This document shows, piece by piece, positions 56,052 to 64,000 of a DNA stretch of 64,000 nucleotides (position 1 is the stretch's first letter; every line of letters starts with the position of its first letter). Origin of the DNA: Lactococcus paracarnosus (GTDB lineage Bacteria; Bacillota; Bacilli; Lactobacillales; Streptococcaceae); NCBI RefSeq assembly GCF_006770285.1, contig NZ_CP017195.1:1116001-1180000 (forward strand). The letters are read 5' to 3'. The notes under the pieces are model-generated. The model made no database searches and had not been told where the DNA came from. It was given only the letters and a program-made list of their open reading frames with translations. Both the position numbers and the translations under genes were made by a program.

Positions 56052-57269
56052 TTATTTAAGACAATCAGATGGATTAATTTGTTTTATTATGATCCTTCCT
56101 GTTTGCTGTAACCTCGTTAATAAATTTTTACCATGATCTTTATTATCCAATGTTTCTCCATAATGTTCAAATAAATTAGTCACAGCAGCAACATTAATAT
56201 GCAATAGCTTATCGTCAGAAATACCACTGTTTTTCCAATTACTAAAGTAGAAATAACACTTTAAATAATTATTTTGATACAAACTATAAAAATCGAACAT
56301 CTGCTGAAAATAGCTGTAATCTGCATCACATAGAGAATGACCATAAAACTTAATGACATTAATACCTGGTTCATAAACATTTTCATTTATAGAATAGTTA
56401 TTGTTTTTTAACGAATTTAGAATTAATGTGCGATAAACCTTTGTAAAGCGATAATTTATACTATTCACATCTACATATCGGCTATCTATTCCAAAAATTA
56501 TATGATTTGTAGAATCTAAATTACTATTTGCAGACCCATGAACCATTTTAACTTTTTTGGGTACAACACATTTATCAGTGCTATCTCCAGAATTAGGATA
56601 CCATCTTAAATGCCAAGGATCTGTATAATTAAAAGTCAATAGATTAAAGTATTCCATCCCTCCATCAAGTTCCATAAGAAATTTTAATAATTTATTTGTT
56701 CCCTTATACCCAAATTTATCATTATATACTATTTTTTCTTGACTGTAACCTGCTGCTTCAAATAAATACCTTTCGAAGTCTTGTTCTACATCATTCAATT
56801 GTTCATAAAAAAAATTGGCAACAGAATCTAAATCTTTTTTTCCTAATTTACTGACCAAGATAATATAGACTATTTGTTGAAAAACCTTAAAAGTTTCAAT
56901 TTTAGAATCAAAATTTTCAATTATCTTATCCTGAACTAAATACTTATAAATTTGGGTTTCAACATCATTCCAATTTGACTCATTCGAAATTTTTGAATGG
57001 ATAAATAAAATATACCAAATATTTAGCTTGTGTAAAGTAGGTAATTCTTTTTCTACCTTTTCTATAACATACGATTTTTCATCTCTAATTCCTTCCGTGG
57101 CTAATACAAGATCCCAATTTGTTACGGTTTTTATTTCTTTTTCTATATTTTCTATACTGGATCCTTTTTTAGGTATTATCCAGTTCATAAATCCAATATA
57201 AGATGTTTTAAAACCATTTGCTAAATCAAAACCATTACCCAAAATAATTAGTTGTTTTTCTAACTTCAA
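56052..57269 (-). CDS. abiH: AbiH-family abortive infection protein
   Basis: 405 residues. The N-terminus KQLIILGNGFDLANGFKTSY is the hallmark of the AbiH family (GNGFDLAHGLxTSY), named for a lactococcal phage abortive-infection gene. Conserved later parts: VETQIYKYL-like acidic helix, NYTDPWH, VHGSAN and FYGHSLCDADYSYFQQMF (about 310-327), as in the family. Cytosolic. Start is TTG 57269, and an extended -10 TGTTATAAT lies about 50 bases upstream. Longer than the original lactococcal AbiH (about 346). AT-rich. Mechanism of the family not known. Confidence 0.88.
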   Translation of the reverse strand: MKLEKQLIILGNGFDLANGFKTSYIGFMNWIIPKKGSSIENIEKEIKTVTNWDLVLATEGIRDEKSYVIEKVEKELPTLHKLNIWYILFIHSKISNESNWNDVETQIYKYLVQDKIIENFDSKIETFKVFQQIVYIILVSKLGKKDLDSVANFFYEQLNDVEQDFERYLFEAAGYSQEKIVYNDKFGYKGTNKLLKFLMELDGGMEYFNLLTFNYTDPWHLRWYPNSGDSTDKCVVPKKVKMVHGSANSNLDSTNHIIFGIDSRYVDVNSINYRFTKVYRTLILNSLKNNNYSINENVYEPGINVIKFYGHSLCDADYSYFQQMFDFYSLYQNNYLKCYFYFSNWKNSGISDDKLLHINVAAVTNLFEHYGETLDNKDHGKNLLTRLQQTGRIIIKQINPSDCLK

Positions 57270-57799
57270 ATTATGTACCTATTCCCATTTTATACGCAGA
57301 TCTATTGCAATATTATAACATTTTAAACTTGATTTTTCTTTTTTTTATCAAACTCCTCACTAATCTTAGTAGATAACTCAGATTTATCCAAAATACTTTC
57401 ATATCAGTCATGCAAGGCTTCAGTCTAAACCTTAATTTGCTATGCCAGAATTTCTGATTTTTCGTAGGAAAGATGTTCTGGTGTATTTAGACTGCTCAAA
57501 AAGTTTTTGCTAAAATGGTTCACCATACTGGAAAACAAATAAAACTTTAAATATTTTTCTCAGCACACTTATCATCACTACTCAGCACTAGACTTCCTTT
57601 GAACCATATCTAGTATCTTTACTCGCAAAAATAATCCTTAGAAATCGTTAGCAGTTTAGGGAGATTACCCAGCTCCTAACTAGTACTTATAAGATTTATT
57701 GATAAACAAAAAAGAGAACAAATTTCTTTCTTCTCTTAATAGTTGATGTTATTAGGTTTCAGACTATTTTCTTTATTTCTATAAACTCTTGACACTTAC
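57270..57799. other. Gene-free stretch with a degraded frame and a terminator
   Basis: Minus-strand translation near 57360-57480 gives NTPEHLSYEKSEILA then stops and LDKSELSTKISEEFDKK, which looks like the end of a decayed gene of unknown family. A terminator follows at 57705-57738. Otherwise nothing. Confidence 0.4.
57705..57738 (-). terminator. Terminator inside the island's right end
   Basis: AAGAGAA pairs with TTCTCTT around a 12-base loop, followed by T6 on the minus strand. It would now end the hydrolase transcript beyond the right repeat. Confidence 0.6.
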
Positions 57800-57845
57800 G
57801 ACTGAATTACCTATTTTTATTAATTTCCTTACTGTGCTTCAGCTA
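57800..57845. repeat. Right 46-bp direct repeat of the island
   Basis: Identical to 51197-51242. Covers the last five codons and the stop of the hydrolase gene plus 29 downstream bases. Confidence 0.9.
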
Positions 57846-58827
57846 CTTCTTGACAATAATCAAGATAATCCTGATCAACTAAAAAGTATTTAGGCATCAT
57901 GACGGCAGTAAGTGTGACTAAGAATGGATGATGTGCTATCTTAGGATTTAACATCATGTGTTCGGTATTTGCGATCGTTTTGACTTGTAAGACTGACTTT
58001 TTGACAACATCTGTATAAACAGCTTTTGTTTCTAATGAATCCACATTTTTATCTTTTTCTGCTAGCACTAAATATAAGGGACGCTTTATGTTGGCTAAAT
58101 CTGCTGTTGCATCTGCGTCTAAGTTGCGACGAATAAATAAGTATCTATCTGACGATAGGTTTTCTTTTCCACCCGCAGATTTGTAGGCTTCAACTGTTGT
58201 ATTTTCCTTAATTAGCTGGGCATCTTTTTCAAAAGCTGATCGCTCTGCTAACCGCTCTGATTTTGAGCCGCCTGCATCTGCTATGCGCCAGTCTGTATTA
58301 TATAGCCCTTGTCGCATCCAGTTAATGGCTGGTCCTACAAGAATTGAAAAGTCAATCTTAGGATCTGTCGACATAACTTTTGGGATTACCCAACCTGCTT
58401 GACTAGCTCCCCATAGGCCAATTTGTTTAGCCTCATTTGGATATTTTATTTTTAACCAAGCAATCACTTGGGAAACTTCCTTGGCACGATCATCCATGGA
58501 TTGGTCCAACCAATTGCCAGTAGAACTACCAGTACCAGCTTTATCCCATGATACAGATAGGAAGCCTGATTTAGCAAATCGTTCCATTACTGGTTTGTAA
58601 CCACCATCTTGTGTTGCATTTTGTGGGCCATCTCCATGGACAAAAACGATAATCCCTTTTATTTTTTTTTGCTTGGGGAAGGTGATGACTGCAGAGAGTT
58701 TCGCCTTTTCCGTAGGTATCTCCACCCTTTTTTCAGTCATCTGATAGTGATTTCCTATCATGAAGATAATACCAGATGCAACAATCAGCACAGTTAAAAC
58801 TATAATAATCCATTTAATTTTTTTCAT
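57829..58827 (-). CDS. Membrane-anchored alpha/beta hydrolase
   Basis: 332 residues. One N-terminal membrane helix (about 4-24), then a serine hydrolase fold: oxyanion loop IVFVHGDGPQNATQDGG (about 58-74), nucleophile elbow GLWGASQAGWVIPK with Ser at about 146, Asp in LVLAEKDKNVD (about 265) and His in NTEHMML (about 290). Resembles acyl peptidase-like or acetylxylan esterase-like hydrolases; substrate unknown. Overlaps the GNAT gene by 14 bases, operon with MerR. Its 3' end lies within the island's right repeat. Confidence 0.8.
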   Translation of the reverse strand: MKKIKWIIIVLTVLIVASGIIFMIGNHYQMTEKRVEIPTEKAKLSAVITFPKQKKIKGIIVFVHGDGPQNATQDGGYKPVMERFAKSGFLSVSWDKAGTGSSTGNWLDQSMDDRAKEVSQVIAWLKIKYPNEAKQIGLWGASQAGWVIPKVMSTDPKIDFSILVGPAINWMRQGLYNTDWRIADAGGSKSERLAERSAFEKDAQLIKENTTVEAYKSAGGKENLSSDRYLFIRRNLDADATADLANIKRPLYLVLAEKDKNVDSLETKAVYTDVVKKSVLQVKTIANTEHMMLNPKIAHHPFLVTLTAVMMPKYFLVDQDYLDYCQEVAEAQ

Positions 58828-59419
58828 TTTCCCACCTCATTAAATACCAACCTTTTTTTCCAGTCAGCCAATATAATAGCCGACTTGATTCATGTTTTAT
58901 ACGTTTAAAGTTTAATTTTTCATAGAGCTTAATTGCCTGTTGATTCGTGTCTGCTACATGCAGCGTGATACGCTGTTTACTAGTCATGGCCATGCTATGA
59001 CCTATTAAAGATTGGGCAACCCCTAATCTATAAAATTTCTGATCGGTTACGACTAAGTCTATATAGCCTTCATTTTTTTGTGGCCGATAGGAGAGCATCA
59101 CCATTAAAAATAATAGTTTGAGTGATTGCATAACTGTTAATGACCGCCTAAAAAAGTGGTATAAATGAGACAATTTGTTTGGGTCTTCACTGATAAGTAA
59201 ACACCCACAAATTTGTCCCTCTATCTCACAAATCGTTAGAGTATGCTGCTGTGACATGACAAGATAGTCACTGATGACTTTGATTGCTAAAGTGGCAGTC
59301 TTTTTAGCAAATAGTTGATGTGTGAATTTGGCTGAAAATCCCTGACTGATTAACTGGCTAAGCTGTTGGCTTAGATAATCCGGATCATAGGCAGCTACTG
59401 ACTTGATCGTTTTTTTCAT
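58814..59419 (-). CDS. GNAT-family N-acetyltransferase
   Basis: 201 residues. The acetyl-CoA-binding region is YIDLVVTDQKFYRLGVAQSL (about 118-137), followed by LHVADTNQQAIKLYEKLNF, the typical GNAT C-terminal motif. Substrate unknown. ATG 59419 has GGAAG upstream and overlaps the MerR gene's stop; the in-frame GTG 59425 is less likely. Probably co-regulated by the MerR protein. Confidence 0.82.
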   Translation of the reverse strand: MKKTIKSVAAYDPDYLSQQLSQLISQGFSAKFTHQLFAKKTATLAIKVISDYLVMSQQHTLTICEIEGQICGCLLISEDPNKLSHLYHFFRRSLTVMQSLKLLFLMVMLSYRPQKNEGYIDLVVTDQKFYRLGVAQSLIGHSMAMTSKQRITLHVADTNQQAIKLYEKLNFKRIKHESSRLLYWLTGKKGWYLMRWENEKN

Positions 59420-60150
59420 ACACACACTTCCACAGTATAAACTAGGCCACTGTTATAGGCCAGAGAACGGGTGACATTTTCATAGACTAGGATTTGCTTC
59501 TCTTTTGATTGGGTCAACTGAAAGAGTGGATCCTCTAGAAACTGACTAATTTTCAGGTCAAGAGCAACTTCATCAGCTACTAAAAAGTTAATGCATGCAT
59601 AATTACCAGCAAAATAAATATGATCATAATCAGATACTTGTGATGCATAGCAGACATCAACTTGCGCTTCATTTGACTGAATGAAGTAAGGTTGCTCTAT
59701 CTTAAACTGCTTCTGTTTGGTTGCACTCAGGTAGTTAATTTCACCATTAGTTACCATATCTTGCGGTAACTTTTTAAAGTAACGATCATCATGTGCAACA
59801 AAGTAAACGTCATCAAGTTGACTGCTATCATGGGAATCGATGATCTTAGTCGTTAACTTTTGTAAGCTGATTAACTCATCGATGTTTGCCTGCAAGATGT
59901 TATTTGACTTGTGTAATAAAGGCATCAGGTCGTCTACTTCTTGACTCGCCTTAATATCAGAAATAGAAAACCCAATTTTTCTAAAAATGATGAGTTGATA
60001 AAGTCGATAGATATCTGACTCATCAAATAGATAGTAGCCATTTTCGTCATCAATACGAGGAGATAATAGTCCTTTGTTAATGTAGTAACGCAGCTTTGAT
60101 TTTGGTAGGTCAAATAGCTCAGCAATTTGACCAGAAGATAGGTTATTCAT
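59416..60150 (-). CDS. MerR-family regulator
   Basis: 244 residues. N-terminal winged HTH: LSSGQIAELFDLPKSKLRYY and YINKGLLSPRIDDENGYYLF, then the coiled-coil dimer helix (about 75-120) and a C-terminal effector-binding domain (about 125-244) without a metal-type cysteine pattern, suggesting an organic ligand. ATG 60150 has AAAGGAG. First gene of the merR-GNAT-hydrolase operon. Its own promoter has the 19-bp spacer and dyad typical of MerR activation. Confidence 0.9.
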   Translation of the reverse strand: MNNLSSGQIAELFDLPKSKLRYYINKGLLSPRIDDENGYYLFDESDIYRLYQLIIFRKIGFSISDIKASQEVDDLMPLLHKSNNILQANIDELISLQKLTTKIIDSHDSSQLDDVYFVAHDDRYFKKLPQDMVTNGEINYLSATKQKQFKIEQPYFIQSNEAQVDVCYASQVSDYDHIYFAGNYACINFLVADEVALDLKISQFLEDPLFQLTQSKEKQILVYENVTRSLAYNSGLVYTVEVCV

Positions 60151-60171
60151 CTCGTTTTCTCCTTTAAACAC

Positions 60172-60202
60172 ATTATACACCGTGCACCTAGTACGCGGTC
60201 AA
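60172..60202 (-). promoter_or_regulatory. MerR-type promoter with 19-bp spacer
   Basis: Minus strand TTGACC, 19 bases, TATAAT. Within the spacer lies a 9-3-9 dyad (60179-60199; ACCGCGTAC-TAG-GTGCACGGT) matching at 7 of 9 pairs. MerR proteins untwist such over-long spacers, so autoregulated activation is expected. Confidence 0.85.
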
Positions 60203-60236
60203 GTCATTTTATTCAGTTTTATCAACTTGTCTAAGC

Positions 60237-60280
60237 TATAGAAAAAGAAGTGGGAAATTCCACTTCTTTTTCTATATTTT
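60237..60280. terminator. Terminator with a 17-bp perfect stem
   Basis: TATAGAAAAAGAAGTGG pairs with its exact complement around GAAATT, then T tracts. On the minus strand it ends the GNAT transcript from 60797. Confidence 0.9.
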
Positions 60281-60338
60281 TTTCTAAAAACGAGGCCACA
60301 GCAATCCTTTCAGACTCACCATCACTTGCTAAGGATGC

Positions 60339-60797
60339 TTAGATCTGATAGGCATACAAACGAGCTGGCCCATCTAGTCCATAAGCACTACCCAGATGCT
60401 CAAATCCAAATTTTTCATAATATGAGCTATGATCTGTCACCAGATACAAACTCGGATAACCCATCTCTTTAACTTCTGACACCGCATGCTGAATCAACAG
60501 TTTACCTAAGCCTTGTCCTCTGTATTTTTCAGAGACAAACAAGGCCGCAAGCCAAGGATACAAGTCTTGACGGCTATTAAAATCATTTGTAATTAGCCCA
60601 AAACAGCCGACAAGCTCAGTCCCTTTTACCAGGACATAAAAGCGAGGTAAGGTAGATGTCGTTGTTAAACTAGCTGTGATACTATCCCTATAAATCTCTT
60701 CTGGTATGCCAAAAGCCTCAGAAAAGTAGGTAATAGCAGCAGCCAAATAATCTGGATGCTGACTGATTGCGATAAGCTGATGTGGTTTAGTAAGCAT
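60339..60797 (-). CDS. GNAT-family N-acetyltransferase
   Basis: 152 residues. AALFVSEKYRGQGLGKLLIQ (about 86-105) is the acetyl-CoA pyrophosphate-binding motif and LYLVTDHSSYYEKFGFEHLG the C-terminal motif. Resembles small-molecule acetyltransferases; substrate unknown. Starts 56 bases after the aroA stop, so it may be read through from the aro operon. Confidence 0.85.
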   Translation of the reverse strand: MLTKPHQLIAISQHPDYLAAAITYFSEAFGIPEEIYRDSITASLTTTSTLPRFYVLVKGTELVGCFGLITNDFNSRQDLYPWLAALFVSEKYRGQGLGKLLIQHAVSEVKEMGYPSLYLVTDHSSYYEKFGFEHLGSAYGLDGPARLYAYQI

Positions 60798-60853
60798 GAG
60801 CAGGTCTTTCTAGATAGGAGCATGCATAGAATAGTTGTTGATACCCCTATTTT

Positions 60854-62140
<1,287 letters not shown>

Positions 62141-62223
62141 TCATCCTTACTTTTATCGTCACTGGGTAAATGTACGTCTTAAACCGTTACACATGACGGC
62201 TAGCATAAGCTAATTTCATGAGC

Positions 62224-63327
62224 TTATTGGTAAACGTCATAATCTGTATTCGCTTTGATCAACCGTTCTGCTGTCTCTAAATCATGCTTCGTTTTAAAGG
62301 TAATCTGTAACACACCATTCAGTTCAACACGCGTTTCGTTAATTTTAATATTGATAATACTTAAATGATGACAAGAAAAATAACCAAGTACATCATGTAT
62401 AGCGTCTGATTTATCGGGAATACTAATGAATAGATCATAGAAATTATCCATAGCACCTTTATGAATCGGCATTTGCGAGCGAAGCTTACGTGCTTGATTG
62501 AAAAATTGCCAAACCGCATCAGACTGCTGCTCTTGAATCAAGCCTTTAACTGCCTGTAATTTATCGGTAAATTGATCGATTTGATCAACCACATTATCTG
62601 GATTAGACATCAAAATTTCAGCCCACATATCTGGCGAACTCTCAGCAATCCGAGTCATATCCCGAAAACCGCCAGCTGCAAGATTTTTTGTAAAGGGCAT
62701 CTTGTCAGAAAAGTCATCGGCATTATTCACTAATGCTGCTGCCACAACGTGTGGAAAGTGGCTGGTTACAGCTGTCATCGCATCATGTTCAGCAGCTGAT
62801 AGGTCTATAAACTTAGCATGCGTTTCAGATAAAATTAACTTGAGTTCCGCTAGGTCCTCAGGTTTTGATAAAAGTGACGGTGTCAAAATGTAATAGGCAT
62901 TTTCAAACAAGAGCGCATCAGATGCAATCACACCCGTTTTATGGGATCCTGCCATCGGATGTCCACCTACAAAACGTACTGCTTGACCTGAAAATAGCTT
63001 TTCAGCGCTATTAATGATGTCTTGTTTGGTAGAACCTGAATCAGATATCAAAACATCTGGCTTTAAAGGTAAGCTTGCTAATGTCTCTAAAAATTTGATG
63101 GATAATTGGACAGGAAAATTTAATATAATCACGTCAGCGGCAACAGCCAGCTGCTCAAAATCATCTGATACTTCATCCACAAGCTTAGCTTGCATAGCAA
63201 AATCCCTAGGAGCTTGACTGCGGTTATAGGCAGTAACATGATACTCTGGATGGCCTGCTTTGATTGCACGTGCTAAAGAACCACCAATGAGACCCAGACC
63301 AGCAATCAGGATTGTTTTCTTACTCAT
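62224..63327 (-). CDS. tyrA: Prephenate dehydrogenase
   Basis: 367 residues. NAD-binding motif IAGLGLIGGSLARAIKAG (about 7-24), catalytic His region VGGHPMAGSHKTGV (about 122-135), helical dimer domain, and a C-terminal ACT domain (about 290-365) containing LSIINIKINETRVELNGVLQ. ATG 63327 with GGAGGCC is preferred to 63348. Makes 4-hydroxyphenylpyruvate for tyrosine. 41 bases after aroC. Confidence 0.94.
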   Translation of the reverse strand: MSKKTILIAGLGLIGGSLARAIKAGHPEYHVTAYNRSQAPRDFAMQAKLVDEVSDDFEQLAVAADVIILNFPVQLSIKFLETLASLPLKPDVLISDSGSTKQDIINSAEKLFSGQAVRFVGGHPMAGSHKTGVIASDALLFENAYYILTPSLLSKPEDLAELKLILSETHAKFIDLSAAEHDAMTAVTSHFPHVVAAALVNNADDFSDKMPFTKNLAAGGFRDMTRIAESSPDMWAEILMSNPDNVVDQIDQFTDKLQAVKGLIQEQQSDAVWQFFNQARKLRSQMPIHKGAMDNFYDLFISIPDKSDAIHDVLGYFSCHHLSIINIKINETRVELNGVLQITFKTKHDLETAERLIKANTDYDVYQ

Positions 63328-63368
63328 GATTTGGCCTCCTTTAGACAAGTAATAAAGTCAATCATGCC

Positions 63369-64000
63369 TTAAAATCCTTTGATATAGGCGTTGTGACGGG
63401 CTATATTTTCTTTGAGTTCAGCCATGTTATCTGAGGCAAATTTTGCTAAGACTTCTGTTGCTAAAACGGTTGCGACCACATGTTCAGCAACGACTGCTGC
63501 TGCTGGTACTGCCGTCGGGTCAGACCGTTCAACTTGTGCTTTATAAGGCTCGTGTGTGTCGATATCGACTGACATCAAGGGTTTGTAAAGCGTTGGAATT
63601 GGTTTCATCACACCTTTTACAACGACTAACTCACCATTTGTCATGCCGCCTTCAAAACCACCTAAGTTATTTGACTTACGTGTATAACCATCTGCTTCAT
63701 TCCAGAGGATTTCATCCATAATCTGACTACCTGGTTTATAGGCCGCATCAAAGCCAATACCAAACTCAACACCTTTAAAGGCATTGATCGAGACAACCGC
63801 TTGGGCGATTTTTGCATCCAGTTTTTTGTCCCACTGAACGTAAGAGCCTAGGCCGACGGGCAGACCACCCGCAACAACTTCTACGACACCACCGATAGTA
63901 TCGCCATCTTTTTTGGTTTGATCAATCAAGGCTTTAATGTCTGCTTCACGGTCTGGATTAACGATTGACACTTCAGACTCACTCGCACGCTTGCGAATCT
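63369..64000 (-). CDS. aroC: Chorismate synthase, C-terminal part (starts beyond the window)
   Basis: About 210 C-terminal residues. [15 protein letters not shown] opens the visible part, then [40 protein letters not shown] and [19 protein letters not shown], all chorismate synthase signatures (FMN and EPSP binding). Makes chorismate, the branch point for TyrA and PheA. The frame stays open to the window edge, so the start is outside. Operon with tyrA and aroA. Confidence 0.95.
   Translation of the reverse strand, partial: IRKRASESEVSIVNPDREADIKALIDQTKKDGDTIGGVVEVVAGGLPVGLGSYVQWDKKLDAKIAQAVVSINAFKGVEFGIGFDAAYKPGSQIMDEILWNEADGYTRKSNNLGGFEGGMTNGELVVVKGVMKPIPTLYKPLMSVDIDTHEPYKAQVERSDPTAVPAAAVVAEHVVATVLATEVLAKFASDNMAELKENIARHNAYIKGF

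Larger units (their letters stand above)
51197..57845. mobile_element. Decayed genomic island between 46-bp direct repeats
   Basis: 6.6 kb, clearly richer in AT than its flanks. Contains HU and serine recombinase remnants, an unknown broken gene, an IS3-family element, an IS6/ISS1 remnant, a TPR-DUF2971 gene and abiH. The flanking repeats resemble attachment sites made by insertion at the 3' end of a gene, which leaves the gene intact. No integrase was found, so the element cannot move by itself. Confidence 0.7.

Noticed and set aside
51197..57845. Integrase or excisionase gene in the island
   Set aside because: No tyrosine or large serine integrase pattern was found on either strand; only a truncated resolvase-type pseudogene.

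Overview
The window looks like a chromosomal segment of a low-GC Streptococcaceae bacterium, most likely Lactococcus or the Lactococcus piscium/raffinolactis group (Pseudolactococcus). The pointers are an MaeE/MaeP/MaeK/MaeR malate cluster, a glpK-glpO-glpF operon with the lactic-acid-bacterial glycerophosphate oxidase, als and aldB for acetoin, TGnTATAAT extended -10 promoters, TTAACYRGTTAA-like zinc operators and lactococcal-type insertion sequences. The genus is inferred from gene content; no rRNA is present. No tRNA, rRNA, CRISPR array or replication origin was recognised.

Layout. 0-2 kb: start of lysA and trmFO. 2.1-7.2 kb: a small immunity-like ORF, a frameshifted gene remnant and a Bce-type peptide-resistance module (ABC ATPase, FtsX permease, response regulator, intramembrane-sensing kinase). 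7.4-12 kb: a DUF998-like membrane protein, aroK-pheA and ylxM-ffh. 12-17 kb: malate utilisation (maeE, maeP) divergent from its regulators maeK-maeR. 17-19.5 kb: an OmpR/PAS-kinase pair. 19.5-25 kb: glycerol operon headed by an Mga-like regulator. 25-36 kb: AI-2E-family exporter, lactonase, methyltransferase, AdcA-ZinT zinc lipoprotein with two zinc operators, an EgtUV/OpuC-type importer, folC-aldB, peroxide-defence genes. 36-43.6 kb: a broken SnoaL-like gene, a DUF234-type ATPase between two copies of one terminator, als, a TPR protein, GntR regulator, FUSC protein, rpsT and a YkgJ-type protein. 43.7-46.4 kb: an orphan type VII-secretion-type lipase module (membrane-anchored candidate immunity protein, lipase with reversed architecture, two small helical partners, one broken). 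46.5-50.9 kb: yqeK, recD2, gpmB-like, trmL.

51.2-57.8 kb is an island bounded by perfect 46-bp direct repeats; the right copy overlaps the end of a hydrolase gene. It is AT-rich and full of wreckage (HU fragment, serine recombinase pseudogene, IS6/ISS1 remnant, an IS3-family element with a catalytic Asp-to-Asn change), but it keeps two intact long genes: an AbiH-family phage-resistance protein and a TPR-DUF2971 protein whose promoter lies in a perfect palindrome. I read it as a decayed phage-defence island. 57.8-64 kb: a MerR-GNAT-hydrolase operon with a typical 19-bp-spacer MerR promoter, a second GNAT gene, then aroA, tyrA and aroC.

The genes serve central chores (aromatic amino acids, glycerol and malate use, acetoin formation, folate, translation) with stress and competition functions in between. 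At least four genes (ylxM, the DUF998-like gene, the OmpR regulator at 17.2 kb, the YkgJ-type gene) have an extended -10 element exactly six bases before ATG, which predicts leaderless mRNAs.
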